Assembly (NCBI RefSeq): GCF_003330845.1
Contig: NZ_CP026121.1
Span: 5,065,501 to 5,129,500, forward strand
Origin: Streptomyces sp. Go-475
GTDB lineage: Bacteria > Actinomycetota > Actinomycetes > Streptomycetales > Streptomycetaceae
DNA: 64,000 nt
Direction of reading: 5' to 3'
The notes beneath the pieces were generated by a model, which ran no database searches, had not been told where the DNA came from, and worked only from the letters and a program-made list of their open reading frames with translations. A program made the translations under genes and the position numbers. Of the stretch, positions 44,114-51,980 are shown in pieces. The number at the start of each line of letters is the position of its first letter. Position 1 is the stretch's first letter.

Positions 44114-45373
44114 CTACGACACCTCGCCCCGCCCCTGCCGCGGCAGCCCCAGCTCCACCGAGGCCGCCGAACTGCAGTACTCCCGCACCGCGCTGGTCCG
44201 CGCCACCACGCGCCCCCGGTGCACGACCACTCTGCTGTAGGCCAGCGAAAGCGCCCCCGCCAGCCGGTCCCCGCGCACCGCGAGCAGCTCGGCCGGGAAC
44301 CCCGCCTCCACCCGCACCTCGGGCAGCCCCAGCACCGCCCGCGCCGAGGAGCTCACCGCGTCGTACGCCTCCTCGGGCGCCAGCCCGTAGCGCGAGGCCA
44401 GCAGGAACGCCGCTTCCAGCGGGTCGCCGCGCCCCACCGGGTTGGACACGTCCCGCAGCGCTCCGCTCCCGGCGGCCACCCGCACCCCGGCCGCGCGCAG
44501 CAGCCGCACCGGAGCCGCCCCCCGCCGGTCGACACCGCCGCAACCGCCCTGCGGCAGGCACACCACGGCCACCCCGGCCGCCGCGAGCTGGTCGGCCGTC
44601 CGCGAGGCCACCTCGGACGGGAGCCTGCCGAGGTCGCCGCACGGGCTGAGCGTCACCCCGGGGCGCAGCCCGCCCGCCATCGCCGCGAGCCGGGCCAGCC
44701 GGGCCGGATCCCCCGCGTCCGTGTGCAGGTCGACGGGGCAGCCGTGCTCGGAGGCGACCTCCAGCACCGCCTCCACGTACCCCGCCGGATCCGGGTCGAG
44801 GTCGGGCCGGCCGCCCACCACCGAGGCGCCCATCTTCACGGCGTCCCGCAGCACCGCCAGCCCGTCCGCCCCGGCCACCCCGGTCAGCACCCGGGGCACC
44901 GCCACCGTCGTCAGCTCCGCGAGCCCCCGCAGCGCCCGCCGCGCCTGCAGCACCGCCGCCAGCGCACCCAGCCCCTGGACGTCCCCCACGCGCACGTGCG
45001 CCCGCACCGCCGTCGCCCCGTGCCCGAGCTGGAGCAGCGCGGCCTCGGTCGCCCGGCGCTGGACGTCCTGGGGTTCGTACGAGACCGGTCCGTCGGCGTC
45101 GGCCGACAGGGCCGTGTCGGCGTGCGCGTGCGGCTCGGCCGGGGCCGGCAGCAGCAGGTAGCCGCTGAGGTCCACGCGCGCCCCGCACGCGCGCGCGCCG
45201 CCCGCCGCCAGGCTGCCGGCCGTGCCGACGGCCTCGATGCGCCCACCGCCCAGCCGTACGTCCACCGTCCTGCCGTCGGTGAGCCGCGCCCCGCACAGCA
45301 GCAGCGAGGACGCGTCGGCCGGACCCGGTGAGGACGACGGGGGCGGTGGTGGCTGCGGCTGGCTGTCGGGCAT
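44114..45373 (-). CDS. Cytosine-deaminase-like amidohydrolase with altered metal site
   Basis: The 419-residue protein starts at the ATG after CTGGAG; an ATG 45 bp upstream is less likely. It has the amidohydrolase N-terminal sandwich, then PAPAEPHAHADTALS (HxH motif) and VDLHTDAGDP (third His). Where cytosine deaminase has SHTTAMH the sequence is LSPCGDLG, and where the family has its metal Asp (GxDDxxD) it is GSGALRDVSNP. Two catalytic residues therefore seem replaced. It may be inactive or have another activity. It follows the SDR gene with the same orientation. Confidence 0.8.
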   Translation of the reverse strand: MPDSQPQPPPPPSSSPGPADASSLLLCGARLTDGRTVDVRLGGGRIEAVGTAGSLAAGGARACGARVDLSGYLLLPAPAEPHAHADTALSADADGPVSYEPQDVQRRATEAALLQLGHGATAVRAHVRVGDVQGLGALAAVLQARRALRGLAELTTVAVPRVLTGVAGADGLAVLRDAVKMGASVVGGRPDLDPDPAGYVEAVLEVASEHGCPVDLHTDAGDPARLARLAAMAGGLRPGVTLSPCGDLGRLPSEVASRTADQLAAAGVAVVCLPQGGCGGVDRRGAAPVRLLRAAGVRVAAGSGALRDVSNPVGRGDPLEAAFLLASRYGLAPEEAYDAVSSSARAVLGLPEVRVEAGFPAELLAVRGDRLAGALSLAYSRVVVHRGRVVARTSAVREYCSSAASVELGLPRQGRGEVS

Positions 45374-45570
45374 CGCGCTCCAGGGGCTCGGGCTGCGCAC
45401 GCGAGGACGCATGATCACTCAGAGTGAGTCGAGCCTAGGACGGCCTCCCGCCCGTCGCGGGGAGGAGCGCAATAGTCGTACCGGCGTGGTCCGCCGTGCG
45501 GAGCGGGAGGCACGCACGGGACGCCTGGGAGGACGGTCCGGGCGCGCGGGGCGGGGGCCTCGAAACGGAT

Positions 45571-45600
45571 TTGGGCGAACGGCGGCGGAGCGTGTAATGT
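45571..45600 (+). promoter_or_regulatory. Promoter of the tRNA-Thr/tRNA-Met transcript
   Basis: TTGGGC (45571-45576), an 18-base spacer and TAATGT (45595-45600) lie 11 bp before tRNA-Thr. Spacing and position fit a housekeeping-sigma promoter. Confidence 0.6.
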
Positions 45601-45611
45601 CTTCATCGCTC

Positions 45612-45684
45612 GCCCCAATAGCTCAGTCGGCAGAGCGTCTCCATGGTAAGGAGAAGGTCAACGGTTCGATTCCGTTTTGGGGCT
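45612..45684 (+). tRNA. tRNA-Thr (anticodon GGT)
   Basis: The 73-nt cloverleaf has acceptor GCCCCAA/TTGGGGC, anticodon stem TCTCC/GGAGA with loop ATGGTAA, and T-loop GGTTCGATTCC. CCA is not encoded. It precedes tRNA-Met by 45 bp in one likely transcript. Confidence 0.95.
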
Positions 45685-45729
45685 CTGGTGTGAACGGCTC
45701 CCGTCGCGAGGCGGGACCGACCACATCAA

Positions 45730-45802
45730 AGCGGTGTAGCTCAGTCGGTAGAGCAAGCGGCTCATAATCGCTGTGTCACCGGTTCAAGTCCGGTCACCGC
45801 TA
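45730..45802 (+). tRNA. tRNA-Met (elongator-like, anticodon CAT)
   Basis: The 73-nt cloverleaf has acceptor AGCGGTG/CACCGCT, anticodon stem AGCGG/TCGCT with loop CTCATAA, and T-loop GGTTCAAGTCC. The first base pair is A-T and the acceptor is fully paired, unlike the initiator with its C-A mismatch, so it is the elongator. Confidence 0.93.
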
Positions 45803-45807
45803 CTCTC

Positions 45808-45852
45808 AGTAGCCGATTGCGGGGTCGGTCCTTCGATCGGCTACTCTTCTTG
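45808..45852 (+). terminator. Terminator after tRNA-Met
   Basis: AGTAGCCGAT (45808-45817) pairs with ATCGGCTACT (45836-45845), followed by CTTCTTGCGTT. It separates the tRNA transcript from rpmG. Confidence 0.75.
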
Positions 45853-45889
45853 CGTTAAATGTCCATCCGTTCGTCTTAGGAGCACTCAC

Positions 45890-46054
45890 GTGGCTGCCAC
45901 CGACGTCCGCCCGAAGATCACGCTGGCCTGCGTGGAGTGCAAGGAGCGGAACTACATCACCAAGAAGAACCGGCGTAACAACCCGGACCGTCTTGAGATG
46001 AAGAAGCACTGCCCGCGTTGCAACGCGCACACCGCGCACCGCGAAACGCGATAA
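45890..46054 (+). CDS. rpmG: 50S ribosomal protein L33 (Cys-containing form)
   Basis: The 54-residue protein has both CxxC pairs of the zinc-binding C+ type: [10 protein letters not shown] and [13 protein letters not shown]. It sits in the 50S subunit near the E site. Streptomycetes usually encode also a Cys-free, zinc-starvation-induced copy elsewhere. The GTG start follows TAGGAG with 6-7 bases spacing. The order rpmG then a MaoC pair is shared with mycobacteria (rpmG2-hadA-hadB). Confidence 0.95.
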   Translation: MAATDVRPKITLACVECKERNYITKKNRRNNPDRLEMKKHCPRCNAHTAHRETR

Positions 46055-46154
46055 AACAGGCTCGTACGCGAGGCCGCTCCCGAGTGATCGGGGGCGGCCT
46101 CGCGTCGTTGAATGACCCGTACCGTTCAGTAGCGCAACCAGGAGGTGCCGGGCC

Positions 46155-46607
46155 ATGGCGCTCGACCAGTCCTTCGTGGGGCGGACGTACCCGCCCACCG
46201 AGCCGTACGAGGTGGGCCGGGAGAAGATCCGTGAGTTCGCCGAGGCGGTCGGGGACGCCAACCCGGCGTACACGGACGCGGAGGCCGCCAAGGCGCTCGG
46301 TCACCCGGACGTCATCGCCCCGCCGACCTTCGTGTTCTCGATCACCTTCAAGGCGGCCGGCCAGGTCGTCCAGGACCCCCAGCTCGGCCTGGACTACAGC
46401 CGGGTGGTGCACGGCGACCAGAAGTTCGCCTACCGCCGCCCCGTCCGCGCCGGCGACCGGCTCACGGTCACCTCGACCATCGAGGCGATCAAGTCCCTCG
46501 CGGGCAACGACATCCTGGACATCCGCGGCGAGGTCCACGACGAGGCCGGCGAGCACGTCGTGACCGCCTGGACCAAGCTCGTGGCCCGCGCGGCCGAGGA
46601 GGCGTGA
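46155..46607 (+). CDS. MaoC-like hydratase subunit, HadA-type
   Basis: The 150-residue hot-dog-fold protein has the MaoC N-terminal pattern FAEAVGDANPAYTDAEAAKA. The hydratase motif is degenerate: where active enzymes have Asp and His it reads DANPAY, and the end is IAPPTFVF instead of IAHG. This matches HadA, the substrate-binding partner of mycobacterial HadB. It should form a heterodimer with the next gene. Mycolic acids are absent from Streptomyces, so the acyl substrate must differ. It overlaps the next ORF by 4 bp. Confidence 0.87.
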   Translation: MALDQSFVGRTYPPTEPYEVGREKIREFAEAVGDANPAYTDAEAAKALGHPDVIAPPTFVFSITFKAAGQVVQDPQLGLDYSRVVHGDQKFAYRRPVRAGDRLTVTSTIEAIKSLAGNDILDIRGEVHDEAGEHVVTAWTKLVARAAEEA

Positions 46608-47044
46608 GCGATCCCATGACGGCGAAGATCTCCTACTCCGACGTCGAGGTCGGCACCGAACTGCCCGCGCAGACCTTCCCCGTGACCCGCGCGACCCTCG
46701 TCCAGTACGCGGGCGCCTCCGGCGACTTCAACCCGATCCACTGGAACGAGAAGTTCGCCAAGGAGGTCGGCCTGCCGGACGTCATCGCGCACGGCATGTT
46801 CACCATGGCCGAGGCGATCCGCGTGGTGACCGACTGGGCCGGCGACCCGGGCGCGGTCGTCGAGTACGGCGTCCGTTTCACCAAGCCGGTCGTCGTGCCC
46901 AACGACGACAAGGGCGCCGAGATCGAGGTCAGCGGCAAGGTCGCGGCCAAGCTCGACGACAACACGGTCCGCGTGGACCTCACGGCGACCAGTGCCGGGC
47001 AGAAGGTGCTGGGCATGTCGCGGGCGGTCGTACGGCTGGCCTGA
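46604..47044 (+). CDS. MaoC-like (R)-hydroxyacyl dehydratase, HadB-type
   Basis: The 146-residue protein carries the complete hydratase 2 motif: DFNPIHWNEKFAKEVG followed by PDVIAHGMFTMA, with catalytic Asp and His. It is the catalytic partner of the preceding HadA-like subunit and dehydrates (3R)-hydroxyacyl thioesters. Translation may begin at GTG 46604 (overlap GTGA) or at the ATG four codons later. A FAS II-like or polyketide role is inferred. The pair is embedded between ribosomal and murein genes as in mycobacteria. Confidence 0.88.
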   Translation: MSDPMTAKISYSDVEVGTELPAQTFPVTRATLVQYAGASGDFNPIHWNEKFAKEVGLPDVIAHGMFTMAEAIRVVTDWAGDPGAVVEYGVRFTKPVVVPNDDKGAEIEVSGKVAAKLDDNTVRVDLTATSAGQKVLGMSRAVVRLA

Positions 47045-47120
47045 GCCGGCGAGAGACAAGGACCAGGGGCGTCCTCCCGGGGGAGGGCGCCCTTTGTTCA
47101 TGGCATCCGACGGCACCCGC

Positions 47121-47150
47121 TTGACGTAGTTAGTGATTGAGTACTAACTT
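47121..47150 (+). promoter_or_regulatory. Promoter of the tetR gene
   Basis: TTGACG (47121-47126), an 18-base spacer and TAACTT (47145-47150) stand 6 bases before the ATG, so transcription likely begins at the start codon (leaderless). Confidence 0.65.
47130..47147. promoter_or_regulatory. TetR operator, upstream copy
   Basis: TTAGTGATTGAGTACTAA is an 18-bp imperfect palindrome lying in the spacer and -10 of the tetR promoter. It matches the copy at 47767 in 13 of 18 positions, with both ends TTAGT/ACTAA identical. Confidence 0.7.
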
Positions 47151-47156
47151 ACTTGC

Positions 47157-47723
47157 ATGCCCAGGATGAGTGCGGAGGAGCGACGCGAGAGCGTCATCCG
47201 GGCCGCGACGACCGAGTTCGCCCGCGGCGGCTACCACGGCACGTCGACCGAGACGATCGCCCGGCGCGTCGGGGTCTCGCAGCCGTACCTGTTCCGGCTC
47301 TTCCCCGGCAAGAAGGCGATCTTCCTGGCGGCGGTCGAGCGCTGCATCGAGGACACCGTCCGCACTTTCGCGGAGGCTGCCGAGGGTCTCGAAGGCGAAG
47401 AGGCCCTGCATGCCATGGGGAACGCCTACACCAAGGTCATCGAGGAGCGGCCCGAGCGGCTCCTGATGCAGATGCAGATGTACGTCGCCGTGAAGGCCGC
47501 CGAGGAAGAGGGCGACCACGAGTTCGGCGAATCGGTACGGGCCGGCTGGATGCGGCTGTGGGACACGGTCCATCTGCCGCTCGGGGCCGACGCCGCCGAG
47601 ACGACGCAGTTCATGGCGTACGGGATGCTCATCAACTGCCTGGTCGCCATGGGATTCCCGCCCGAGCACCGCGTCTGGGAGGGCATGTACCCCTCGGCGC
47701 GCGCCAAGGGGCTGCAGCACTGA
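47157..47723 (+). CDS. TetR-family repressor of adjacent efflux pump
   Basis: The 188-residue regulator has the TetR DNA-binding head: VIRAATTEFARGGYHGTSTE then ARRVGVSQPYLFRLFPGKKA. The C-terminal ligand domain is helical and Met-rich in the middle (RLLMQMQMYVAVKAAEEE). Palindromes of the same type lie before this gene and before the MFS gene 100 bp downstream, indicating autoregulation and control of the exporter. The ligand is probably a substrate of the pump, by analogy with QacR and TetR. Confidence 0.92.
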   Translation: MPRMSAEERRESVIRAATTEFARGGYHGTSTETIARRVGVSQPYLFRLFPGKKAIFLAAVERCIEDTVRTFAEAAEGLEGEEALHAMGNAYTKVIEERPERLLMQMQMYVAVKAAEEEGDHEFGESVRAGWMRLWDTVHLPLGADAAETTQFMAYGMLINCLVAMGFPPEHRVWEGMYPSARAKGLQH

Positions 47724-47766
47724 CCTGTGAAGGCGTCTGCGCTGCGCCTTTCGATGTCCGCGAAAG

Positions 47767-47784
47767 TTAGTAATCAATAACTAA
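47767..47784. promoter_or_regulatory. TetR operator, copy before the MFS gene
   Basis: TTAGTAATCAATAACTAA is an 18-bp palindrome in the 100-bp gap between tetR and the transporter. With the copy at 47130 it defines the shared ends TTAGT and ACTAA around an AT-rich centre. Confidence 0.7.
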
Positions 47785-47823
47785 TCGATCATCGCAGAGA
47801 CACCACACACTCCTGGGGGAGCG

Positions 47824-49260
47824 ATGTCACAGCAGACCGCACGCCGCGGGGGAGCCGCCTGGGCCCTCGTCATCACCAGCGTCGCCGGATTCATGGCGGC
47901 CCTGGACAACCTCGTCGTCACCACCGCCCTGCCCTCCATCCGCGAGGACCTCGGCGGAGGCCTGCACGACCTGGAATGGACCGTCAGCGCCTACACGCTC
48001 ACCTTCGCCGTGCTGCTGATGTTCGGCGCGGCCCTCGGCGACCGCTTCGGCCGCCGCCGGCTCTTCATGGCCGGACTCGCCGTCTTCACCGGGGCGTCGG
48101 CCGCGGCGGCGCTGGCGCCCGGCATCGACTCCCTCATCGCCGCCCGCGCGGTCCAGGGCGCCGGAGCCGCGGTGATGATGCCGCTGACGCTCACCCTGCT
48201 GACCGCGGCCGTACCCGCCGCCAAGCGGGGCATGGCGTACGGCATCTGGGGAGCCGTCAACGGACTCGCCGTCGCCTCCGGACCGCTGGTCGGCGGCACC
48301 CTCACCGAACACATCTCCTGGCAGTGGATCTTCTGGCTGAACGTCCCGCTCGGTCTGGCCCTGCTGCCCCTGGCCCGCCTCCGCCTCGCCGAGTCCCACG
48401 GCACCGGCGCCCCGCTCGACATCCCCGGCACCCTCCTCGCCAGCGGCGGACTGTTCGGCATCGTCTACGGCCTGGTCCGCGGCCCCGCCGACGGCTGGAC
48501 CGGCGGCCTGGTCCTGACGGGCCTGTTCGCGGGCTCCGCGCTGCTCGCCGGCTTCGTCCTCTACAGCACCCGCGCCGAGAACCCCATGCTCCCCATGCGG
48601 CTGTTCCGCTCCCGGGCCTTCTCCGGCATCAACGCGGCGAGCCTGCTGATGTTCCTCGGCATGTTCGGCTCGATCTTCCTGCTCAGCCAGTACATGCAGG
48701 GCGTCCTCGGCTACTCGCCCACCGAGGCGGGTCTCAGGATGCTGCCCTGGACCGGCATGCCGATGCTCGTCGCCCCGATCGCCGGCCTCCTGGCCGACCG
48801 CGTCGGCGGCCGCCCGGTCGTCGCGACGGGCCTCTTCCTCCAGGCCCTGGGCCTCGGCTACATGGCGGTCGTGGCCACGGCGGACGCCTCCTACGCCGCG
48901 CAGCTGCCCGCCCTGATCGTCAGCGGTATCGGCATGGCCCTGTTCTTCGCGCCCGCCTCGCACCTGGTGATGTCCAGCGTCCGGCCCCACGAGCAGGGCA
49001 TCGCCTCCGGGGCCAACAACGCCCTGCGCGAGGTCGGGGGAGCGCTCGGCATCGCCGTCATGGCGTCGATCTTCGCGGCCCAGGGCGGCTACGAGACCGG
49101 CCAGACCTTCGTCGACGGCATGCGACCCGCCCTGGTGACGGGCTCCGCGGTGGTCGCCCTCGCGGGCCTCGCGGCCCTGCTGATCCCGACCCGCCGCCGC
49201 ACGGAACACCCACAGGGCCCGGTGAAACCGGCACCGGTACTGGAGACGGCCTCCCGCTGA
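47824..49260 (+). CDS. MFS multidrug transporter (EmrB/QacA, DHA2 type)
   Basis: The 478-residue protein has 14 predicted helices. The family motifs are D1-like NLVVTTALPSIREDLGG in helix 1, motif A GAALGDRFGRRRLFM between helices 2 and 3, and motif C-like SGPLVGGTLTEHISWQWIFW. It exports hydrophobic or cationic drugs against protons. It is preceded by GGGGGAG and controlled, by inference, by the TetR gene just upstream. A hairpin (49312-49348) follows. Confidence 0.92.
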   Translation: MSQQTARRGGAAWALVITSVAGFMAALDNLVVTTALPSIREDLGGGLHDLEWTVSAYTLTFAVLLMFGAALGDRFGRRRLFMAGLAVFTGASAAAALAPGIDSLIAARAVQGAGAAVMMPLTLTLLTAAVPAAKRGMAYGIWGAVNGLAVASGPLVGGTLTEHISWQWIFWLNVPLGLALLPLARLRLAESHGTGAPLDIPGTLLASGGLFGIVYGLVRGPADGWTGGLVLTGLFAGSALLAGFVLYSTRAENPMLPMRLFRSRAFSGINAASLLMFLGMFGSIFLLSQYMQGVLGYSPTEAGLRMLPWTGMPMLVAPIAGLLADRVGGRPVVATGLFLQALGLGYMAVVATADASYAAQLPALIVSGIGMALFFAPASHLVMSSVRPHEQGIASGANNALREVGGALGIAVMASIFAAQGGYETGQTFVDGMRPALVTGSAVVALAGLAALLIPTRRRTEHPQGPVKPAPVLETASR

Positions 49261-49311
49261 CCGAAAGACGGCAACGAGGCTCCGCCGCCTGTCCTGGAAG
49301 CCACCACGCGC

Positions 49312-49348
49312 GCGTGCGGCCCCGCTCCCCGCGAGCAGGGCCGCACGC
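49312..49348. terminator. Hairpin after the MFS gene
   Basis: GCGTGCGGCCC (49312-49322) pairs with GGGCCGCACGC (49338-49348) around a 15-base loop. It separates the efflux module from murB. Confidence 0.75.
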
Positions 49349-49392
49349 ACGCGTGCCCGGCGCCGTCAGTGCCGTCTCGTACTCTTGAGCCC

Positions 49393-50448
49393 GTGCAGGA
49401 ACTCCACGACGCCCCCCTCGCCCCGCTGACCACCTTCCGGCTGGGCGGCCCCGCCACCCGGCTGATCACCGCGACGACGGACGACGAGGTGATCGCCGTC
49501 GTCCGCGAAGCCGACGAGACGGGCACCCCGCTGCTGCTCATCGGCGGCGGCTCGAACCTGGTCATCGGCGACAAGGGCTTCGACGGCACGGCCCTCGTCA
49601 TCGCCACCAAGGGCTTCTCCCTCGACGGCACGAAGCTGGAGCTCGCGGCCGGAGAGGTGTGGACCGACGCCGTCGCCCGCACGGTCGAGGCGGGCCTGGC
49701 CGGCATCGAGTGCCTGGCCGGCATCCCCGGCTCGGCGGGCGCGACCCCCATCCAGAACGTCGGGGCGTACGGCCAGGAGGTCTCCTCCACGATCACCGAG
49801 GTCGTCGCGTACGACCGCCGCACCGGCGAGACGGTCACCCTGGCCAACGAGGACTGCGCCTTCGCCTACCGCCACAGCCGCTTCAAGTCCGACCCAGAGC
49901 GGTACGTGGTCCTGCGCGTCCGCTTCGCCCTGGAGGACGCCGACGGCCTCTCCGCCCCCCTCAGGTACGCCGAGACGGCCAGGGCCCTCGGCGTGGAGGC
50001 CGGCGACCGCGTCCCGCTCACGTCGGCCCGTGACACGGTGCTCAAGCTGCGCGCCGGCAAGGGCATGGTCCTGGACCCCGAGGACCACGACACCTGGTCG
50101 GCCGGGTCGTTCTTCACCAACCCGATCCTCACGGACGCGGACTTCGAGACGTTCCGCGCCCGCGTGCACGACCGGCTCGGCGACGGGGTGGAACCGCCTG
50201 CCTACCCGGCGGGCGAGGGCCGGACCAAGACCTCCGCGGCCTGGCTGATCGACAAGGCCGGCTTCGAGAAGGGCTACGGCGACGGTCCGGCCCGGATCTC
50301 CACGAAGCACACGCTGGCGCTGACGAACCGGGGTGCCGCGACGACGGAGGATCTCCTCGCCCTGGCGCGTGAGGTCGTGGCCGGGGTCCGAGAGGCGTTC
50401 GGGATCACGCTGGTGAACGAGCCGGTGACGGTCGGGGTCAGCCTGTAG
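49393..50448 (+). CDS. murB: UDP-N-acetylenolpyruvoylglucosamine reductase
   Basis: The 351-residue flavoprotein starts at the GTG encoding VQELHDAPLAPLTTFRLGG, 7 bases after a -10-like TACTCT, so it may be leaderless. FAD-binding parts are LLIGGGSNLVIGD and GIPGSAGATPIQNVGAYGQE. The substrate region has YRHSRFK and the catalytic Ser in SAGSFFTNPIL. It reduces the enolpyruvyl group of UDP-GlcNAc-enolpyruvate with NADPH in peptidoglycan precursor synthesis. The domain with YRHSRFK is the type I MurB form. Confidence 0.95.
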   Translation: MQELHDAPLAPLTTFRLGGPATRLITATTDDEVIAVVREADETGTPLLLIGGGSNLVIGDKGFDGTALVIATKGFSLDGTKLELAAGEVWTDAVARTVEAGLAGIECLAGIPGSAGATPIQNVGAYGQEVSSTITEVVAYDRRTGETVTLANEDCAFAYRHSRFKSDPERYVVLRVRFALEDADGLSAPLRYAETARALGVEAGDRVPLTSARDTVLKLRAGKGMVLDPEDHDTWSAGSFFTNPILTDADFETFRARVHDRLGDGVEPPAYPAGEGRTKTSAAWLIDKAGFEKGYGDGPARISTKHTLALTNRGAATTEDLLALAREVVAGVREAFGITLVNEPVTVGVSL

Positions 50449-50817
50449 GTGCCCGGCGTCGGTGCTGGGGCGGGGGGTCCGCAACCCGGCGGAGCGGGGT
50501 GCCTCCCCCAAGCTCTCGGCTTCGCTCGAGCAGGGGGACCCCCATCGCCCACCCGTGCCGCCCCAGCGGCACGATTGCCCGCGGCTAAGCCGGACCAGCG
50601 GCAGCCACGACGCGCCCGCAGCCGCCGTCGTGCGCAAGGGGACGTGTCGGGGGGTGTCCGCCCGCAGCGGTTGGCGCGTCAACGGGGAGTCAGTCGGCAC
50701 GCAAGTCGATCGCGCCGTTCCGAGGACGGACACCCCCCCCGGCGCGACCCCGATCCACCATCCGGCGGGAAGGCGAAGACGCGCACCCCCGCCAAGCAGC
50801 CACAGGCCGCCGCAGCA
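50449..50817. other. Intergenic region with a common Streptomyces palindromic repeat
   Basis: No coding region is convincing. Apart from the palindrome at 50496-50543 there is an inverted arrangement of GGGGTGTCCGCCC (50651-) and GGACACCCCCC (50729-) that could fold, and a run of eight C. These would lie downstream of both convergent genes murB and the adenosine deaminase. Confidence 0.5.
50496..50543. repeat. Dispersed palindromic intergenic repeat
   Basis: GGGGTGCCTCCCCCAAGCTC and GAGCAGGGGGACCCCC form the arms of a nearly symmetrical element with TCTCGGCTTCGCTC in the middle. I recall this sequence as a very frequent intergenic repeat in Streptomyces genomes. It may act as a terminator between convergent genes. 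Confidence 0.7.
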
Positions 50818-51849
50818 CTACGACACCAGCCAGTCATCCACCCCCGCCAGCAGCTCCGCCTTCACCCCCTCCGGCGCCGCCGACCCCCGCACCGACTGCC
50901 GGGCCAGCTCCGCCAGCTCCGCGTCCGTGAAGCCGTGATGAACCCGCGCGATCTCGTACTGCGCCGCCAGCCGCGACCCGAACAGCAACGGATCGTCCGC
51001 GCCCAGCGCCAACGGCACCCCCGCCTCGAACAGCGTCCGCAGCGGCACGTCCTCCGGCTTCTCGTACACCCCCAGCGCCACGTTCGACGCCGGACACACC
51101 TCGCACGTCACGTGCCGGTCCGCCAGCCGCTTCAGCAACCGCGGATCCTCCGCCGCCCGCACCCCGTGCCCCACCCGGTTCGCACCCAGGTCGTCCAGAC
51201 AGTCCCGCACCGACGACGGCCCCGCCAGCTCACCTCCGTGCGGCGCCGACAGCAGCCCGGCCTCGCGCGCGATCCCGAACGCCCGGTCGAAGTCCCGCGC
51301 CATGCCCCGCCGCTCGTCGTTCGACAGGCCGAAGCCGACGACGCCCCGGTCCGCGTACCGCACCGCCAGCCGCGCCAGCGTCCGCGCGTCCAGCGGATGC
51401 TTCATCCGGTTCGCCGCGACCAGGACCCGCATCCCGAGCCCGGTCTCCCGCGACGTCGTCTCCACCGCGTCCAGGATGACCTCCAGCGCCGGGATCAGAC
51501 CCCCCAGCCGCGGCGCGTACGACGTCGGGTCGACCTGGATCTCCAGCCACCCCGACCCATCCCGCAGATCCTCCTCCGCGGCCTCCCGCACCAGCCGCTG
51601 GATGTCCTCCGGCTCCCGCAGGCACGAGCGCGCCGCGTCGTACAGCCGCTGAAAGCGGAACCAGCCCCGCTCGTCCGTCGCCCGCAGACTCGGCGGCTCC
51701 CCGCTGGTCAGCGCCTCGCTCAGCGCATCAGGCAGCCGGACGCCGTACTTGTCGGCCAGTTCCAGCACCGTCGAGGGCCGCATCGATCCGGTGAAGTGCA
51801 GGTGCAGATGGGCTTTCGGCAGCTCAGAGACATCACGTACACGCTCCAT
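50818..51849 (-). CDS. add: Adenosine deaminase
   Basis: The 343-residue enzyme has the metal motif KAHLHLHFTGS (His16 and His18), the substrate-contact GFGLSNDE, the catalytic region SAPHGGELAG (third His and Glu), VGHGVRA (base His) and LGADDPLLF (Asp ligand). It deaminates adenosine or a related aminopurine (some Streptomyces members act on aminodeoxyfutalosine or adenine) in purine salvage. All expected residues are present. Expression is likely monocistronic and convergent with murB. Confidence 0.92.
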   Translation of the reverse strand: MERVRDVSELPKAHLHLHFTGSMRPSTVLELADKYGVRLPDALSEALTSGEPPSLRATDERGWFRFQRLYDAARSCLREPEDIQRLVREAAEEDLRDGSGWLEIQVDPTSYAPRLGGLIPALEVILDAVETTSRETGLGMRVLVAANRMKHPLDARTLARLAVRYADRGVVGFGLSNDERRGMARDFDRAFGIAREAGLLSAPHGGELAGPSSVRDCLDDLGANRVGHGVRAAEDPRLLKRLADRHVTCEVCPASNVALGVYEKPEDVPLRTLFEAGVPLALGADDPLLFGSRLAAQYEIARVHHGFTDAELAELARQSVRGSAAPEGVKAELLAGVDDWLVS

Positions 51850-51923
51850 CCCAGGATCCTGCCGTACGCCTCAGCCGTCCCGGTAGCGGTTTCCCCTTTC
51901 GTGGTCTTGCTCGCACAAACAAA

Positions 51924-51955
51924 TGGGGCACATACCGAATCCGGTATGTGCCCCA
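51924..51955 (-). terminator. Rho-independent terminator of aspC
   Basis: A perfect 14-bp stem (TGGGGCACATACCG and complement) with a 4-base loop lies 25 bp after the aminotransferase stop. On the minus strand it is followed by TTTGTTTGT, an unusually good T-tract for this genome. Confidence 0.88.
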
Positions 51956-51980
51956 GGCCCGAGAGCCGGCGAAGCGGACG

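Noticed and set aside
45612..45802. tRNA-Met as initiator tRNA
   Set aside because: The acceptor begins with a paired A-T and the anticodon stem lacks the three G-C pairs of initiators, so it is an elongator.
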